Assembly (NCBI RefSeq): GCF_016862095.1
Contig: NZ_BOMH01000036.1
Location: 302,881-366,880 of the forward strand
Direction: 5' to 3'
Source: Actinoplanes cyaneus
GTDB taxonomy: Bacteria; Actinomycetota; Actinomycetes; Mycobacteriales; Micromonosporaceae
Length of the DNA: 64,000 nt
The first letter of the stretch is position 1. The number at the start of each line of letters is the position of its first letter. The position numbers and the translations under genes are program-made. This document shows, piece after piece, positions 47,114 to 54,482 of the stretch. A model generated the notes under the pieces. That model was not told the origin of the DNA. It did not search any database and worked only from the letters and a program-made list of their open reading frames with translations.

Positions 47114-48435
47114 GGTGGGCGCTTAACCGGCTCGCCCTCGCGATCACCTCGATGGTCGCCTGCGCGTTCTTGGTCCCGCTGGCCGTCGCGATCTGGCAGA
47201 TCGCCCATGACAAGGCCATCTCCGAGGCACGCCAGCAGGCCACCTCGATGGTCACCGTGCTCGGGGTGAACGCCGACCCGACCGCGCTCACCAACGCCGT
47301 CGCCTCGACCTCCGCGGGCAGCGCCGGTCTGCTCTCCGTGCACCTGCCCGGCGTCGACCCGATCGGCACCTCGCACCTCAGCGACGCCACCGTCGAACGG
47401 GCCGCGAAGCAGCGCCGCTCGGCCACCGCGGCCGCTGCCGGCGGGGTCGCCTACCTGCAGCCGACAGTGCTCACCGACGGCCGGACCGTCGTCGTCGAGG
47501 TGTTCGTGACCGACGCCGAGATGCGCCGCGGCGTCTACAAGGCCTGGGCCTCGCTCGCCGGCCTGGCCGTGGTGCTGGTCGCCGGCTCCACCCTGCTCGC
47601 CGACCGGCTCGGCGCGCAGATGGTCCGGGCCACCCGCCAGCTCGCCGAGTCCACCCGCAAACTCGGCGGCGGTGAGCTGAACGAACGGATCGAGCCGTCC
47701 GGGCCGCGGGAACTGCGCGACGCGGGCCAGGCGTTCAACACCATGGCCGGTGATCTGCGGCGCCTGCTCGATCGTGAGCGCGAGCTCGCCGCCGATCTCT
47801 CACACCGATTGCGTACGCCGTTGACCGCGCTGCGCCTCGACGCCGAGACCATCCCGCCGGGGCCGATCGCGGACCGCATGCGGCAGGCCTGTGACCTGCT
47901 CGACCAAGAGCTGGAAGCGATCATCACGGGTGCCCGGCTCGGTGTCGAGCACCGCGGCAACCAGCAGTGCGACCTGGTCGAGGCGCTCGCCGATCGGCTG
48001 GCGTTCTGGTCCGTGCTCGCCGAGGACCAGGAACGACCCTGGGAAGTGGTCGGCGGCCACGAGCCGGTGATGGTGCCGATGTCCCGCAGCGACGTGATCC
48101 TGGTGGTCGACGCGATGCTCGGCAACGTCTTCTCGCACACCGACGAGGGGGTGGCGTTCCGGGTCAGCGTCTCCTCGACGGGACTGCTCGTGGACGACGC
48201 CGGCCCCGGGATCGCCGACCCGGCGGCAGCCGTGCAACGCGGGTTCAGCGGAGCCGGGTCCACCGGGCTCGGGCTGGACATCGTTCGTCGCGCGGCTGAC
48301 ACCGTACGCGGGCAATTGGTGGTGGGGCGAAGCCCGTTGGGAGGGGCTCGCGTAGGTTTCCTGCTCACGTCTCCCGAGGATGGTCTTCTCGACGAGGAGC
48401 CGCCGGCCAGGCGGCGTCGCCGGGCCGTGCGATAA
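47110..48435 (+). CDS. HAMP-domain sensor histidine kinase
   Basis: A 441-residue membrane kinase. The first helix spans ALAITSMVACAFLVPLAVAI, the extracellular sensor about residues 30-145, and a second helix WASLAGLAVVLVAGSTLLAD. HAMP follows, then the H-box ELAADLSHRLRTPLTALRLD with the phospho-accepting His. The ATPase domain has weak N-box (MLGNVFSHTDEG), G1 (DDAGPGIAD) and G2 (GSTGLGLDIVRRAA). A basic C-terminus (PPARRRRRAVR) is unusual. The start overlaps the response-regulator stop (GTGA). It probably senses an extracytoplasmic signal tied to polysaccharide use. Confidence 0.9.
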   Translation: MRWALNRLALAITSMVACAFLVPLAVAIWQIAHDKAISEARQQATSMVTVLGVNADPTALTNAVASTSAGSAGLLSVHLPGVDPIGTSHLSDATVERAAKQRRSATAAAAGGVAYLQPTVLTDGRTVVVEVFVTDAEMRRGVYKAWASLAGLAVVLVAGSTLLADRLGAQMVRATRQLAESTRKLGGGELNERIEPSGPRELRDAGQAFNTMAGDLRRLLDRERELAADLSHRLRTPLTALRLDAETIPPGPIADRMRQACDLLDQELEAIITGARLGVEHRGNQQCDLVEALADRLAFWSVLAEDQERPWEVVGGHEPVMVPMSRSDVILVVDAMLGNVFSHTDEGVAFRVSVSSTGLLVDDAGPGIADPAAAVQRGFSGAGSTGLGLDIVRRAADTVRGQLVVGRSPLGGARVGFLLTSPEDGLLDEEPPARRRRRAVR

Positions 48436-48537
48436 CCGTTTTCAGGCGGGTTTTCGGTCGCCTTAAGGCTCCGTTATGGCAGCTCTCCCTAATGTTCGGG
48501 CTCGTAAGTACGCCAGGACGATGTCTGGAGAGCTGAC

Positions 48538-49368
48538 ATGCGCAGGAAGATCGCCTACCCGCTGGCCACCCTCGGGATGGTCGGGTCGACATTGGTGATC
48601 GCCTCACCGGCCATGGCCCACGGCTACGTCTCGTCGCCGCCGAGCCGCCAGGCGCAGTGCGCTGCCGGCGCGGTCGCCGACTGCGGCGCGATCCAGTTCG
48701 AGCCGCAGAGCGTCGAGGCGCCGAAAGGCTCCAAGGAGTGCAACGGCGGCAACGCCGGCTTCACGGTCCTGAACGACAACTCGCGGAGCTGGCCGGCCAC
48801 CACCGTCGGCAGCTCGGTCAAGTTCAACTGGGTGCTGACCGCCCGGCACCGCACGGCGAGCTGGGTGTACTACGTCGACGGCGCTCAGGTCGCGACGTTC
48901 AACGACAACAACGCGATCCCCGAGGCGACCGTCAGCCACACGGTCGACGTCAGCAAGTTCTCCGGCAAGCACACGGTCCTGGCGGTCTGGAACATCGGGG
49001 ACACGGGCAACGCCTTCTACAGCTGCGTGGACGTGAACATCGGTGGCGGCGGCTCGTCGACCGGTGGTGACTCGCCGGCTGGTGGTGGCTCGCCGGCTGG
49101 TGGTGGCGCCTCGACGGCACCCACCACCTCGGCCCCGACCAAGGCACCCACGACCGCCCCTACGACCGTGGCGCCGGCCGCCACCGTAACCAGCTCCGCC
49201 GCCTCGACGACCGCGCCCGGCGGCAGCGAGTGGGCGCCCGGAGTCAGCTACAAGACCGGTGACGTGGTCACCTACCAGGGCGTCTCCTACAAGTGCCGGC
49301 AGTCGCACACCGCGATCCGCAGCTGGGAACCGTCGATCTACACGCTCGCCCTCTGGCTGCCGCTGTGA
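48538..49368 (+). CDS. Lytic polysaccharide monooxygenase (AA10) with carbohydrate-binding module
   Basis: A 276-residue secreted copper enzyme that oxidatively cleaves crystalline chitin or cellulose. The signal peptide ends at AMA and the mature protein starts at His28 (HGYVSSPPSR), which with His104 (LTARHRTASW) forms the copper-binding histidine brace. The residue order and the YYVDGAQVATFND strand fit AA10. A Ser/Thr/Pro-rich linker leads to a C-terminal CBM5/12-like module (WAPGVSYKTGDVVTYQGVSY, then KCRQSHTAIRSWEP). The ATG is preceded by GGAGAG. The stop overlaps the DUF305 start, so the two are translationally coupled. Confidence 0.9.
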   Translation: MRRKIAYPLATLGMVGSTLVIASPAMAHGYVSSPPSRQAQCAAGAVADCGAIQFEPQSVEAPKGSKECNGGNAGFTVLNDNSRSWPATTVGSSVKFNWVLTARHRTASWVYYVDGAQVATFNDNNAIPEATVSHTVDVSKFSGKHTVLAVWNIGDTGNAFYSCVDVNIGGGGSSTGGDSPAGGGSPAGGGASTAPTTSAPTKAPTTAPTTVAPAATVTSSAASTTAPGGSEWAPGVSYKTGDVVTYQGVSYKCRQSHTAIRSWEPSIYTLALWLPL

Positions 49369-49997
49369 AGCGCATGAGCACTGCCGCTCCGGGCCGGCTC
49401 AAGCATCGTTTCGTGGCTCTGGCCGCTGTCGCGCCGCTTCTTCTCGGAGCGTGCGGCACCGCCAAGGAGACGGCCACGCCGGCGGCTTCCGCCCCCGCGG
49501 TCAAGAACGTCGCGGAGATCACCGCCGGGTCGACCTTCAACGACCGCGACGTGATGTTCCTGCAGATGCTGGCCGACCACCAGCAGCAGGGCCTGCAGAT
49601 GGCCGAGATCGGCGCGTCCCGCTCCACCCGGGCCGGCGTCACCGACCTGGCCAAGGCCGTCCAGCTCACCGAGAAGGACGAGCTGACCATGATGACCAAC
49701 TGGCTGACCGAGTGGGGTAAGCCGACCACTGTCGACAAGCGGGTCAGCGTCCACGCCGACCACGGCGGTCTCCCCAGCACCACCGACGCCGAGATCAACT
49801 CCTTGAAGACGGTGAAGAAGGCAGACTTCGAGACCGCGTTCCTGAACCTCTTCCTGGCACACCAGCACAACGCCGTGGAGATGGCTCAGCTGGAACTGGA
49901 CAAGGGCGCGAACGAGCAGACGAAGAAGTTCGCGGAGCGGGTCAAGGAGTCGCGGGCCGATCAGGTCCAGCAGATGCTCAAGCTCCTCAACGGCTGA
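49365..49997 (+). CDS. DUF305 lipoprotein coupled to LPMO
   Basis: A 210-residue lipoprotein. The lipobox is LLLGACGT after a signal peptide. The DUF305 domain has FNDRDVMFLQMLADHQQQGL followed by QMAEIGAS, and the second repeat FETAFLNLFLAHQHNAVEMA QLELD, with the H-x-x-M pattern of the ferritin-like fold. Some DUF305 proteins such as cyanobacterial CopM bind copper; here the LPMO encoded upstream is a copper enzyme, so copper delivery or protection is a sensible inference. The GTG at 49365 overlaps the LPMO TGA in a GTGA arrangement; the ATG at 49374 is an alternative. Confidence 0.82.
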   Translation: MKRMSTAAPGRLKHRFVALAAVAPLLLGACGTAKETATPAASAPAVKNVAEITAGSTFNDRDVMFLQMLADHQQQGLQMAEIGASRSTRAGVTDLAKAVQLTEKDELTMMTNWLTEWGKPTTVDKRVSVHADHGGLPSTTDAEINSLKTVKKADFETAFLNLFLAHQHNAVEMAQLELDKGANEQTKKFAERVKESRADQVQQMLKLLNG

Positions 49998-50009
49998 CCT
50001 CTCGGTGCC

Positions 50010-50043
50010 GCGGATGGCCCGGCCTGGCGGGCGGGCCATCCGC
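50010..50043 (+). terminator. Hairpin after LPMO-DUF305 operon
   Basis: GCGGATGGCCCG (50010-50021) pairs exactly with CGGGCCATCCGC (50032-50043) around a 10-nt loop, starting 13 bp after the DUF305 stop and followed by TTCTC. Confidence 0.7.
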
Positions 50044-50060
50044 TTCTCCGCGCGCACGCT

Positions 50061-50339
50061 AGTTCCCTGATCGCCACCAACGGCTACGGCCAGCCGACCG
50101 GATCCACCACAGCGGTCCTCAGCTCTAACCTGGCAGTCGGCCGCAAGGTCTCCGCTCTCACCGCCACCATCGGAGTGGTCCAGTGGTCACGGGACCTGTC
50201 GGCACCCGCCGTCCAGCCGGTCCTGGCCGCCGGCCTCCTCTACACCGGTGGCCCCGTCCTCAACGCCAGATTCGGCACTCCGATCGGTCCCGGTTTCCCG
50301 GCTGGACCATCCCCGCCGGTGGCCACCTCTACCAGGTAA
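50061..50339 (+). pseudogene. Truncated coding remnant at the left edge of the defence island
   Basis: A 93-codon frame (SLIATNGYGQPTGSTTAVLS, VGRKVSALTATIGVVQWSRD, LAAGLLYTGGPVLNARFGTP) has protein-like composition but no start, no ribosome-binding site and a stop in an odd place; the parallel +1 frame just before the stop reads RFPGWTIPAGGHLYQVNG. This looks like a frameshifted, 5'-truncated relic of a secreted or membrane protein gene. It ends at the GC drop that marks the island, so the island insertion may have disrupted it. The identity is unknown. Confidence 0.35.
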
Positions 50340-50358
50340 ACGGGCGTCATCTGACGGC

Positions 50359-51285
50359 TTACCAGCCTTGTTCCCAGGCGTTCATGGAAGCGGAGCCGTC
50401 TGTGCTCGCGGACTTGTCGTGCGGCACAGCGACCCATCCGTCCTTGGGGAGCTCAAACCCAAGGCTTTCCGCCCTCTCCCGTTCGTGCACCCAGGTTTCG
50501 ACGAGCAGATCGAAGCCCGCTTCACGTACGCGCTCCTTCGCCTGCCGGGCACGGCGTAGAGGGTCATGCAGTTGGAAGCCTACGGTCTCAATGGAGTGCC
50601 GGGGGAAGACAACCTCGGGGAGGCGGGTGAAGAGCTCGGTCAGCCGAAGGACCAGGCCAGCGTTGGGGTTGAATACCGCTGCGATCCCATCGTCGTCCAA
50701 GAGGCGCAGAGGGTTTCGGCTCATCGCCGTTTCGGGGTACAGCGCTATCGCGTGCCGCTGCAGCGCGGCGGCGATGACGCCGCGCTTCTGGTCGCGGTTT
50801 CCCTGACCACCGTGAAGCCATGCGCGATGGGTTCTCATCAACCACGCGCTGTGTCTGTCCCGCTGGACGTCGATTTTGACAAGGATGCACAGTTCGCACT
50901 GTGCCTCGCGCGGGATGCTCCAGTTGTCGCCGACGGTGCCTTTGATGTCTACCGGAATGCCGGAAATCAGCGTGTCCGGGCTCCTCAGCTTCGGCAGCCC
51001 CAGGGCGTCAAGGAGGTGATACTGGAGTTTGGTTCCTACGGTCCTTCGCTCATCACTGTCGACGAGTGGAGATGAAAGGTCGAAGCGCCCAGTACGTGCG
51101 CCATCGAGCACATAGTCCACGGCTGACTGGATCGCGCCGCCAAAGAGCAGCGGCAGGTTGTGATGTAGCCGTAAAGCAGAGAGGACCGTGCGCAATTCTG
51201 GGTCAGCTCCCGGAGTGGTGAGGGCGTGGGTGTCTCCGTGGACGTTGGTACAGATGTCGCCATGGCCAGGTGCCGATGTCTTCAC
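50359..51285 (-). CDS. NaeI-like type II restriction endonuclease (first copy)
   Basis: A 308-residue protein. The catalytic core shows D104-x8-D113-x-K115 in TLISGIPVDIKGTVGD followed by SIPREAQCELCILVKIDVQR, and the downstream HGGQGNRDQKRGV motif is shared with the second copy at 56398. This spacing equals the D86/D95-x-K97 active site reported for NaeI. NaeI cleaves GCCGGC with a dimeric two-site mechanism; whether this copy has that specificity is unknown. It ends the minus-strand pair of the island and overlaps the HTH gene start by 4 bp. The frame is less GC-rich than the flanks. Confidence 0.8.
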   Translation of the reverse strand: MKTSAPGHGDICTNVHGDTHALTTPGADPELRTVLSALRLHHNLPLLFGGAIQSAVDYVLDGARTGRFDLSSPLVDSDERRTVGTKLQYHLLDALGLPKLRSPDTLISGIPVDIKGTVGDNWSIPREAQCELCILVKIDVQRDRHSAWLMRTHRAWLHGGQGNRDQKRGVIAAALQRHAIALYPETAMSRNPLRLLDDDGIAAVFNPNAGLVLRLTELFTRLPEVVFPRHSIETVGFQLHDPLRRARQAKERVREAGFDLLVETWVHERERAESLGFELPKDGWVAVPHDKSASTDGSASMNAWEQGW

Positions 51286-52235
51286 AGCTTCTCCAGCCTG
51301 ATTCTCAAGAGCTGCTCAGCAGAGCCGGTGTCCGCGTTGGCGAGCAGGATCTGTAGCACTTGCATTACTTCGTCCGCGCTGCGCTGGGATGTGTGGTGTA
51401 TGACGGCATTGGCGGCGTCGACGAGCCCATCGTTCTGACATGCGGCGATAGCTGCCGCCGCCTCAAACGGTGTGGCGTGCAAGCCGGTGTGCCGGAGAAT
51501 GCCGGCGGCGTCGGCGGCTTGGTCCGCCGCCAGCCGGTTCTTCAAGTCGGCGAGCCCGTCCCAGCTGTGTTGCCGGTCCCCCTCGTTGGCGGCCACCGGC
51601 AACCGCGTGTCTTGCATCGGCGGCTGGACAGCCTCGGCGGGTAGCGGGGGCAATGCTTGCTCCAGAGGTATCCCGGTTTCCTCCCATGGCCTGCCGCAAC
51701 TCCTGCACGCCTGGCCGCGCGCAGCTTGAAGAAGTACCTGCTCATGTAGGCGCTCAATAGAGCCGGGCGCTGGTAGGTCGCGTGCGCTTCCATGCGCGTA
51801 TTCGACGGCCAAGTCGTAGACATTCTGGGCGAGCTCGAGGCTAGGACGTACTTGCTTACCCTTGGTCATCGCCCAGATGGTCGTTGAGGACTTGGGGAAC
51901 TTGGCCTTGGGGTGCCGTTTTACGAGTATGTTCTCGATCTCGCGCAGCGAGACACCGGCGTCACTCAGGATGTCGCAACAGTTACTCACTGCTAATGCGA
52001 AGTTTTTCAGTGGGCCGGAAACCTGACTGACATCACCGCGATTTCCTATTTGCGGCAAAGCATCCTCCTCCTTCGGCGCTGGTTCGCCAGCGGGGCGAGT
52101 GACCCCGGGGTGCTCAGTTTGCCATTGCTCCGGAGTGTTGCCGGTCCCCTGCGTGTCCTGATTCTGAGGGGCATTAATCGGGACACGCGGGGCCTTGTAT
52201 TCGTTCCTCCGCTCAGGCTTGGATGGAGCCATCAC
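51282..52235 (-). CDS. Putative HTH protein of the island, function unknown
   Basis: A 317-residue protein. Residues about 1-65 are Gln/Pro-rich and low-complexity. A helical segment LREIENILVKRHPKAKFPKS followed by TIWAMTKGKQVRPSLELAQN looks like an XRE-type helix-turn-helix. A CRSCG pair (AARGQACRSCGRPWEETG) suggests a zinc site, and the C-terminal half is helical. The stop overlaps the NaeI start. It may be a transcriptional controller of the island, which would fit its divergence from the HNH operon with a 108-bp gap, or a structural component. I do not recognise a family. Confidence 0.5.
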   Translation of the reverse strand: MMAPSKPERRNEYKAPRVPINAPQNQDTQGTGNTPEQWQTEHPGVTRPAGEPAPKEEDALPQIGNRGDVSQVSGPLKNFALAVSNCCDILSDAGVSLREIENILVKRHPKAKFPKSSTTIWAMTKGKQVRPSLELAQNVYDLAVEYAHGSARDLPAPGSIERLHEQVLLQAARGQACRSCGRPWEETGIPLEQALPPLPAEAVQPPMQDTRLPVAANEGDRQHSWDGLADLKNRLAADQAADAAGILRHTGLHATPFEAAAAIAACQNDGLVDAANAVIHHTSQRSADEVMQVLQILLANADTGSAEQLLRIRLEKL

Positions 52236-52343
52236 CAGCCATTGACCGGGCAGTCGGCTTGCGGACTGCCAGGTGGTGCCGGTGTGTGGTCACAAATGGA
52301 GCAGGCGGATATGCCCGCGGATTGAAGTGAATGGAGTTGTCTA

Positions 52344-53018
52344 GTGACTATGCCTGACTGGCGCGACAACCGTCTGGGCACGATGAAACGTACGGCGCTC
52401 TGGCTGGTACAAGAGGTTGGTGAAGGGAACACCTTCACCAAGAACCAGCTTCGGGAGGCTTTCCCGGAGGTGGCGCAGATTGATCGCCGTATGCGTGATT
52501 TGCGTGACTTCGGCTGGAAGATCGACACAAGCAGGGAAGATGCCGGGCTTGATCTCAATGAGCAGCGTTTCGCCCAGCGTGGTGCTGCAGTCTGGGAACC
52601 AGGTAAGGCCACCCGTCAGGCAGTTGCTGTTAGCACGAGCCAGCGTCGTGAAATCCTGGCGCGGGACGGGTACAAGTGCCGCAGTTGCGGGATTGGCCCT
52701 GGTGAGAAGTACGTGGGTACGGAGACGACGGCCCAGCTCGACCTCGCACGCCGGCCGGTCCGGATGCCTGGGGGCACGCAGCAGACGCAACTTGTCGTCG
52801 AATGCAACCGGTGCAGGGTAGGTGCCGGCGGTGAGCTGGCTGCTGACGTGCAAGATGTGCTCTCGAGGGCTGCGCGCCTGCCGATGATCGAGAAGAAGAT
52901 GCTTGCTGGATGGATCGAAGAGGGGTCCAGGCGGTTCAGCGAGGCGGAGCAGCTCTGGGCCGACTTCCTTACGCTGCCTGCCGAGGCGCGCGAACTCGTG
53001 CGCGAGTCGCTGAGCTGA
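52344..53018 (+). CDS. HNH-like zinc protein, possibly degenerate endonuclease
   Basis: A 224-residue protein. The central region RREILARDGYKCRSCGIGPG followed by VVECNRCRVGAGGELA has the two CxxC pairs of an HNH zinc scaffold, but the catalytic H-N/H pattern is missing between them (QLDLARRPVRMPGG), so cleavage is doubtful. The N-terminus is a winged-helix-like RMRDLRDFGWKIDTSREDAG, as found in restriction-linked HNH proteins. It starts the + strand trio, with GGAG 7 nt before the GTG. The likely role is DNA recognition in the island. Confidence 0.6.
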   Translation: MTMPDWRDNRLGTMKRTALWLVQEVGEGNTFTKNQLREAFPEVAQIDRRMRDLRDFGWKIDTSREDAGLDLNEQRFAQRGAAVWEPGKATRQAVAVSTSQRREILARDGYKCRSCGIGPGEKYVGTETTAQLDLARRPVRMPGGTQQTQLVVECNRCRVGAGGELAADVQDVLSRAARLPMIEKKMLAGWIEEGSRRFSEAEQLWADFLTLPAEARELVRESLS

Positions 53019-53081
53019 GAGTGTGCCGTCCCCTCATGTCGGATGCGGCAGGTTGCGCCTGCCGCAGAGCAAGGATGAACG

Positions 53082-54482
53082 ATGACGACTGACTTTGGTG
53101 TCCCGCCAGGAGCTGCAGCCACCCGGAACGTGGTCGAGCAGCGCTTGTCAGATGCGAGCGGGACCGCGGGTATCCCCGAGACAATCAAGATCGAATTCCG
53201 GGGTCAGCCGACCAATGTGCAAGTGATCGACATGCCGGTGCCGCGACTCTTCTATAACCCAGGTACCCACCGGATCCGTGCACAGCGCAGCCATGATCCT
53301 GATAAAGACCGGGCCTTGAACGAGGACCCTTGGAGCGATGAGAGTCAGGAATACCTGCACTACCTGCTGACCACTCTGCCCGCCGATCCGTCACGGCGTG
53401 ATCCGAAGTTCGACGATCTGCAGCAGAGTCTTCGCGAGTACAAGCAGCTCGAACCTGGGCTGATCACCCATTCTGGCATCCTGGTGAACGGGAATACCCG
53501 TCGTGCAGCACTAAAGGAACTCGGATTTCCGATCATCCGCGTCGGGGTTCTGCCGAAGTCTTGCACCTGGGACGACATCCACGCGGTCGAACTCACCCTT
53601 CAGCTCCGTCAAGACCACCGCCGCGACTACTCCTACATCAACCACCTGCTCGCAGTTGAAGAGCAGCTGGCATTGGGTGTCGGGCCGTCTGACATCGCCC
53701 GGAGCTTTCATACCACAAAAGATGCTGTTGATCGGGACATGTGGATCCTCAACAGTCTGCGTGACCTGATCGGTCGCAGTGCCAACGGTGCGTTCTCGCT
53801 GCGCTTGATGGACTTCGAGAATGCCAAGGAGAAGTTGTTCGAGCTCTACCGAACGGTCAAGAAGGAGCGGAACAGGGAAAAAGCGGAGCTGCTCAAGGAA
53901 GCGCGTCTGACTGCCATCGTCTTGGACTTCGCCAAGACAGACGTACGCTACATCGGCGCGGACTTCCAAAGCCGTTTCCTCGATGACCGGCTGCCCGCAG
54001 ACCTCAAGCCGGCGGTAGAGGCATCCGCGCCGAAGATGATTCCCGGCCTCAACCGTCCCGCGCCTTCCGCCGCTCCGCAGGTGGCGGCAGCCAGGGCGCT
54101 GACCGACACCGCTTTGAAGCTGAAAGCGGTGGAGGTTGCCGGGGAGAAGGCCGAGCCGGGCCAGCTGGCTGATGCCTCCAAAGCCAAGCAAGACCTCCTG
54201 GATGTGTTCGATGGTGCGATTGCGATGGCGGGGAAGGACTTCCGGCTGCGGAAGAAGCGGCAAGCCGCGCCGGACCGCGTGAACGATGCTTGCGAGGATC
54301 TGAGGCAGTGCGTCATCGATCTGGTTATGGCCCGCGGTAACGGCAGTCTGGACGAAGACGCTTTTGATGACGCCGTTGTGAAGATGCGGGACATGCTGGT
54401 TGAGGTTGCCGCTGAAGCCAACCGGACGATCAACCTGCCAGGCGAAGGGTTGACCTGGCTGACCGCGGTGGTCAAGAAGTGA
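53082..54482 (+). CDS. ParB N-terminal-domain-like protein
   Basis: A 466-residue protein. The ParB/Srx-like core is visible as LQQSLREYKQLEPGLITHSG and ILVNGNTRRAALKELGFP, the GN(T)RRAAL motif corresponding to the ParB CTP/DNA-binding box, followed by helices (VEEQLALGVGPSDIARSFHT, then TKDAVDRDMWILNSLRDLIG). The large C-terminal helical part contains basic segments (YRTVKKERNREKAELLKEAR). No plasmid partner (ParA) is nearby, so it is a standalone ParB-fold protein, as in phage-defence gene sets. It overlaps the helicase start by 4 bp. Confidence 0.72.
   Translation: MTTDFGVPPGAAATRNVVEQRLSDASGTAGIPETIKIEFRGQPTNVQVIDMPVPRLFYNPGTHRIRAQRSHDPDKDRALNEDPWSDESQEYLHYLLTTLPADPSRRDPKFDDLQQSLREYKQLEPGLITHSGILVNGNTRRAALKELGFPIIRVGVLPKSCTWDDIHAVELTLQLRQDHRRDYSYINHLLAVEEQLALGVGPSDIARSFHTTKDAVDRDMWILNSLRDLIGRSANGAFSLRLMDFENAKEKLFELYRTVKKERNREKAELLKEARLTAIVLDFAKTDVRYIGADFQSRFLDDRLPADLKPAVEASAPKMIPGLNRPAPSAAPQVAAARALTDTALKLKAVEVAGEKAEPGQLADASKAKQDLLDVFDGAIAMAGKDFRLRKKRQAAPDRVNDACEDLRQCVIDLVMARGNGSLDEDAFDDAVVKMRDMLVEVAAEANRTINLPGEGLTWLTAVVKK

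Noticed and set aside
53082..54482. Plasmid partition ParB
   Set aside because: No ParA, no parS-like sites and no replication gene; the context is a defence island.
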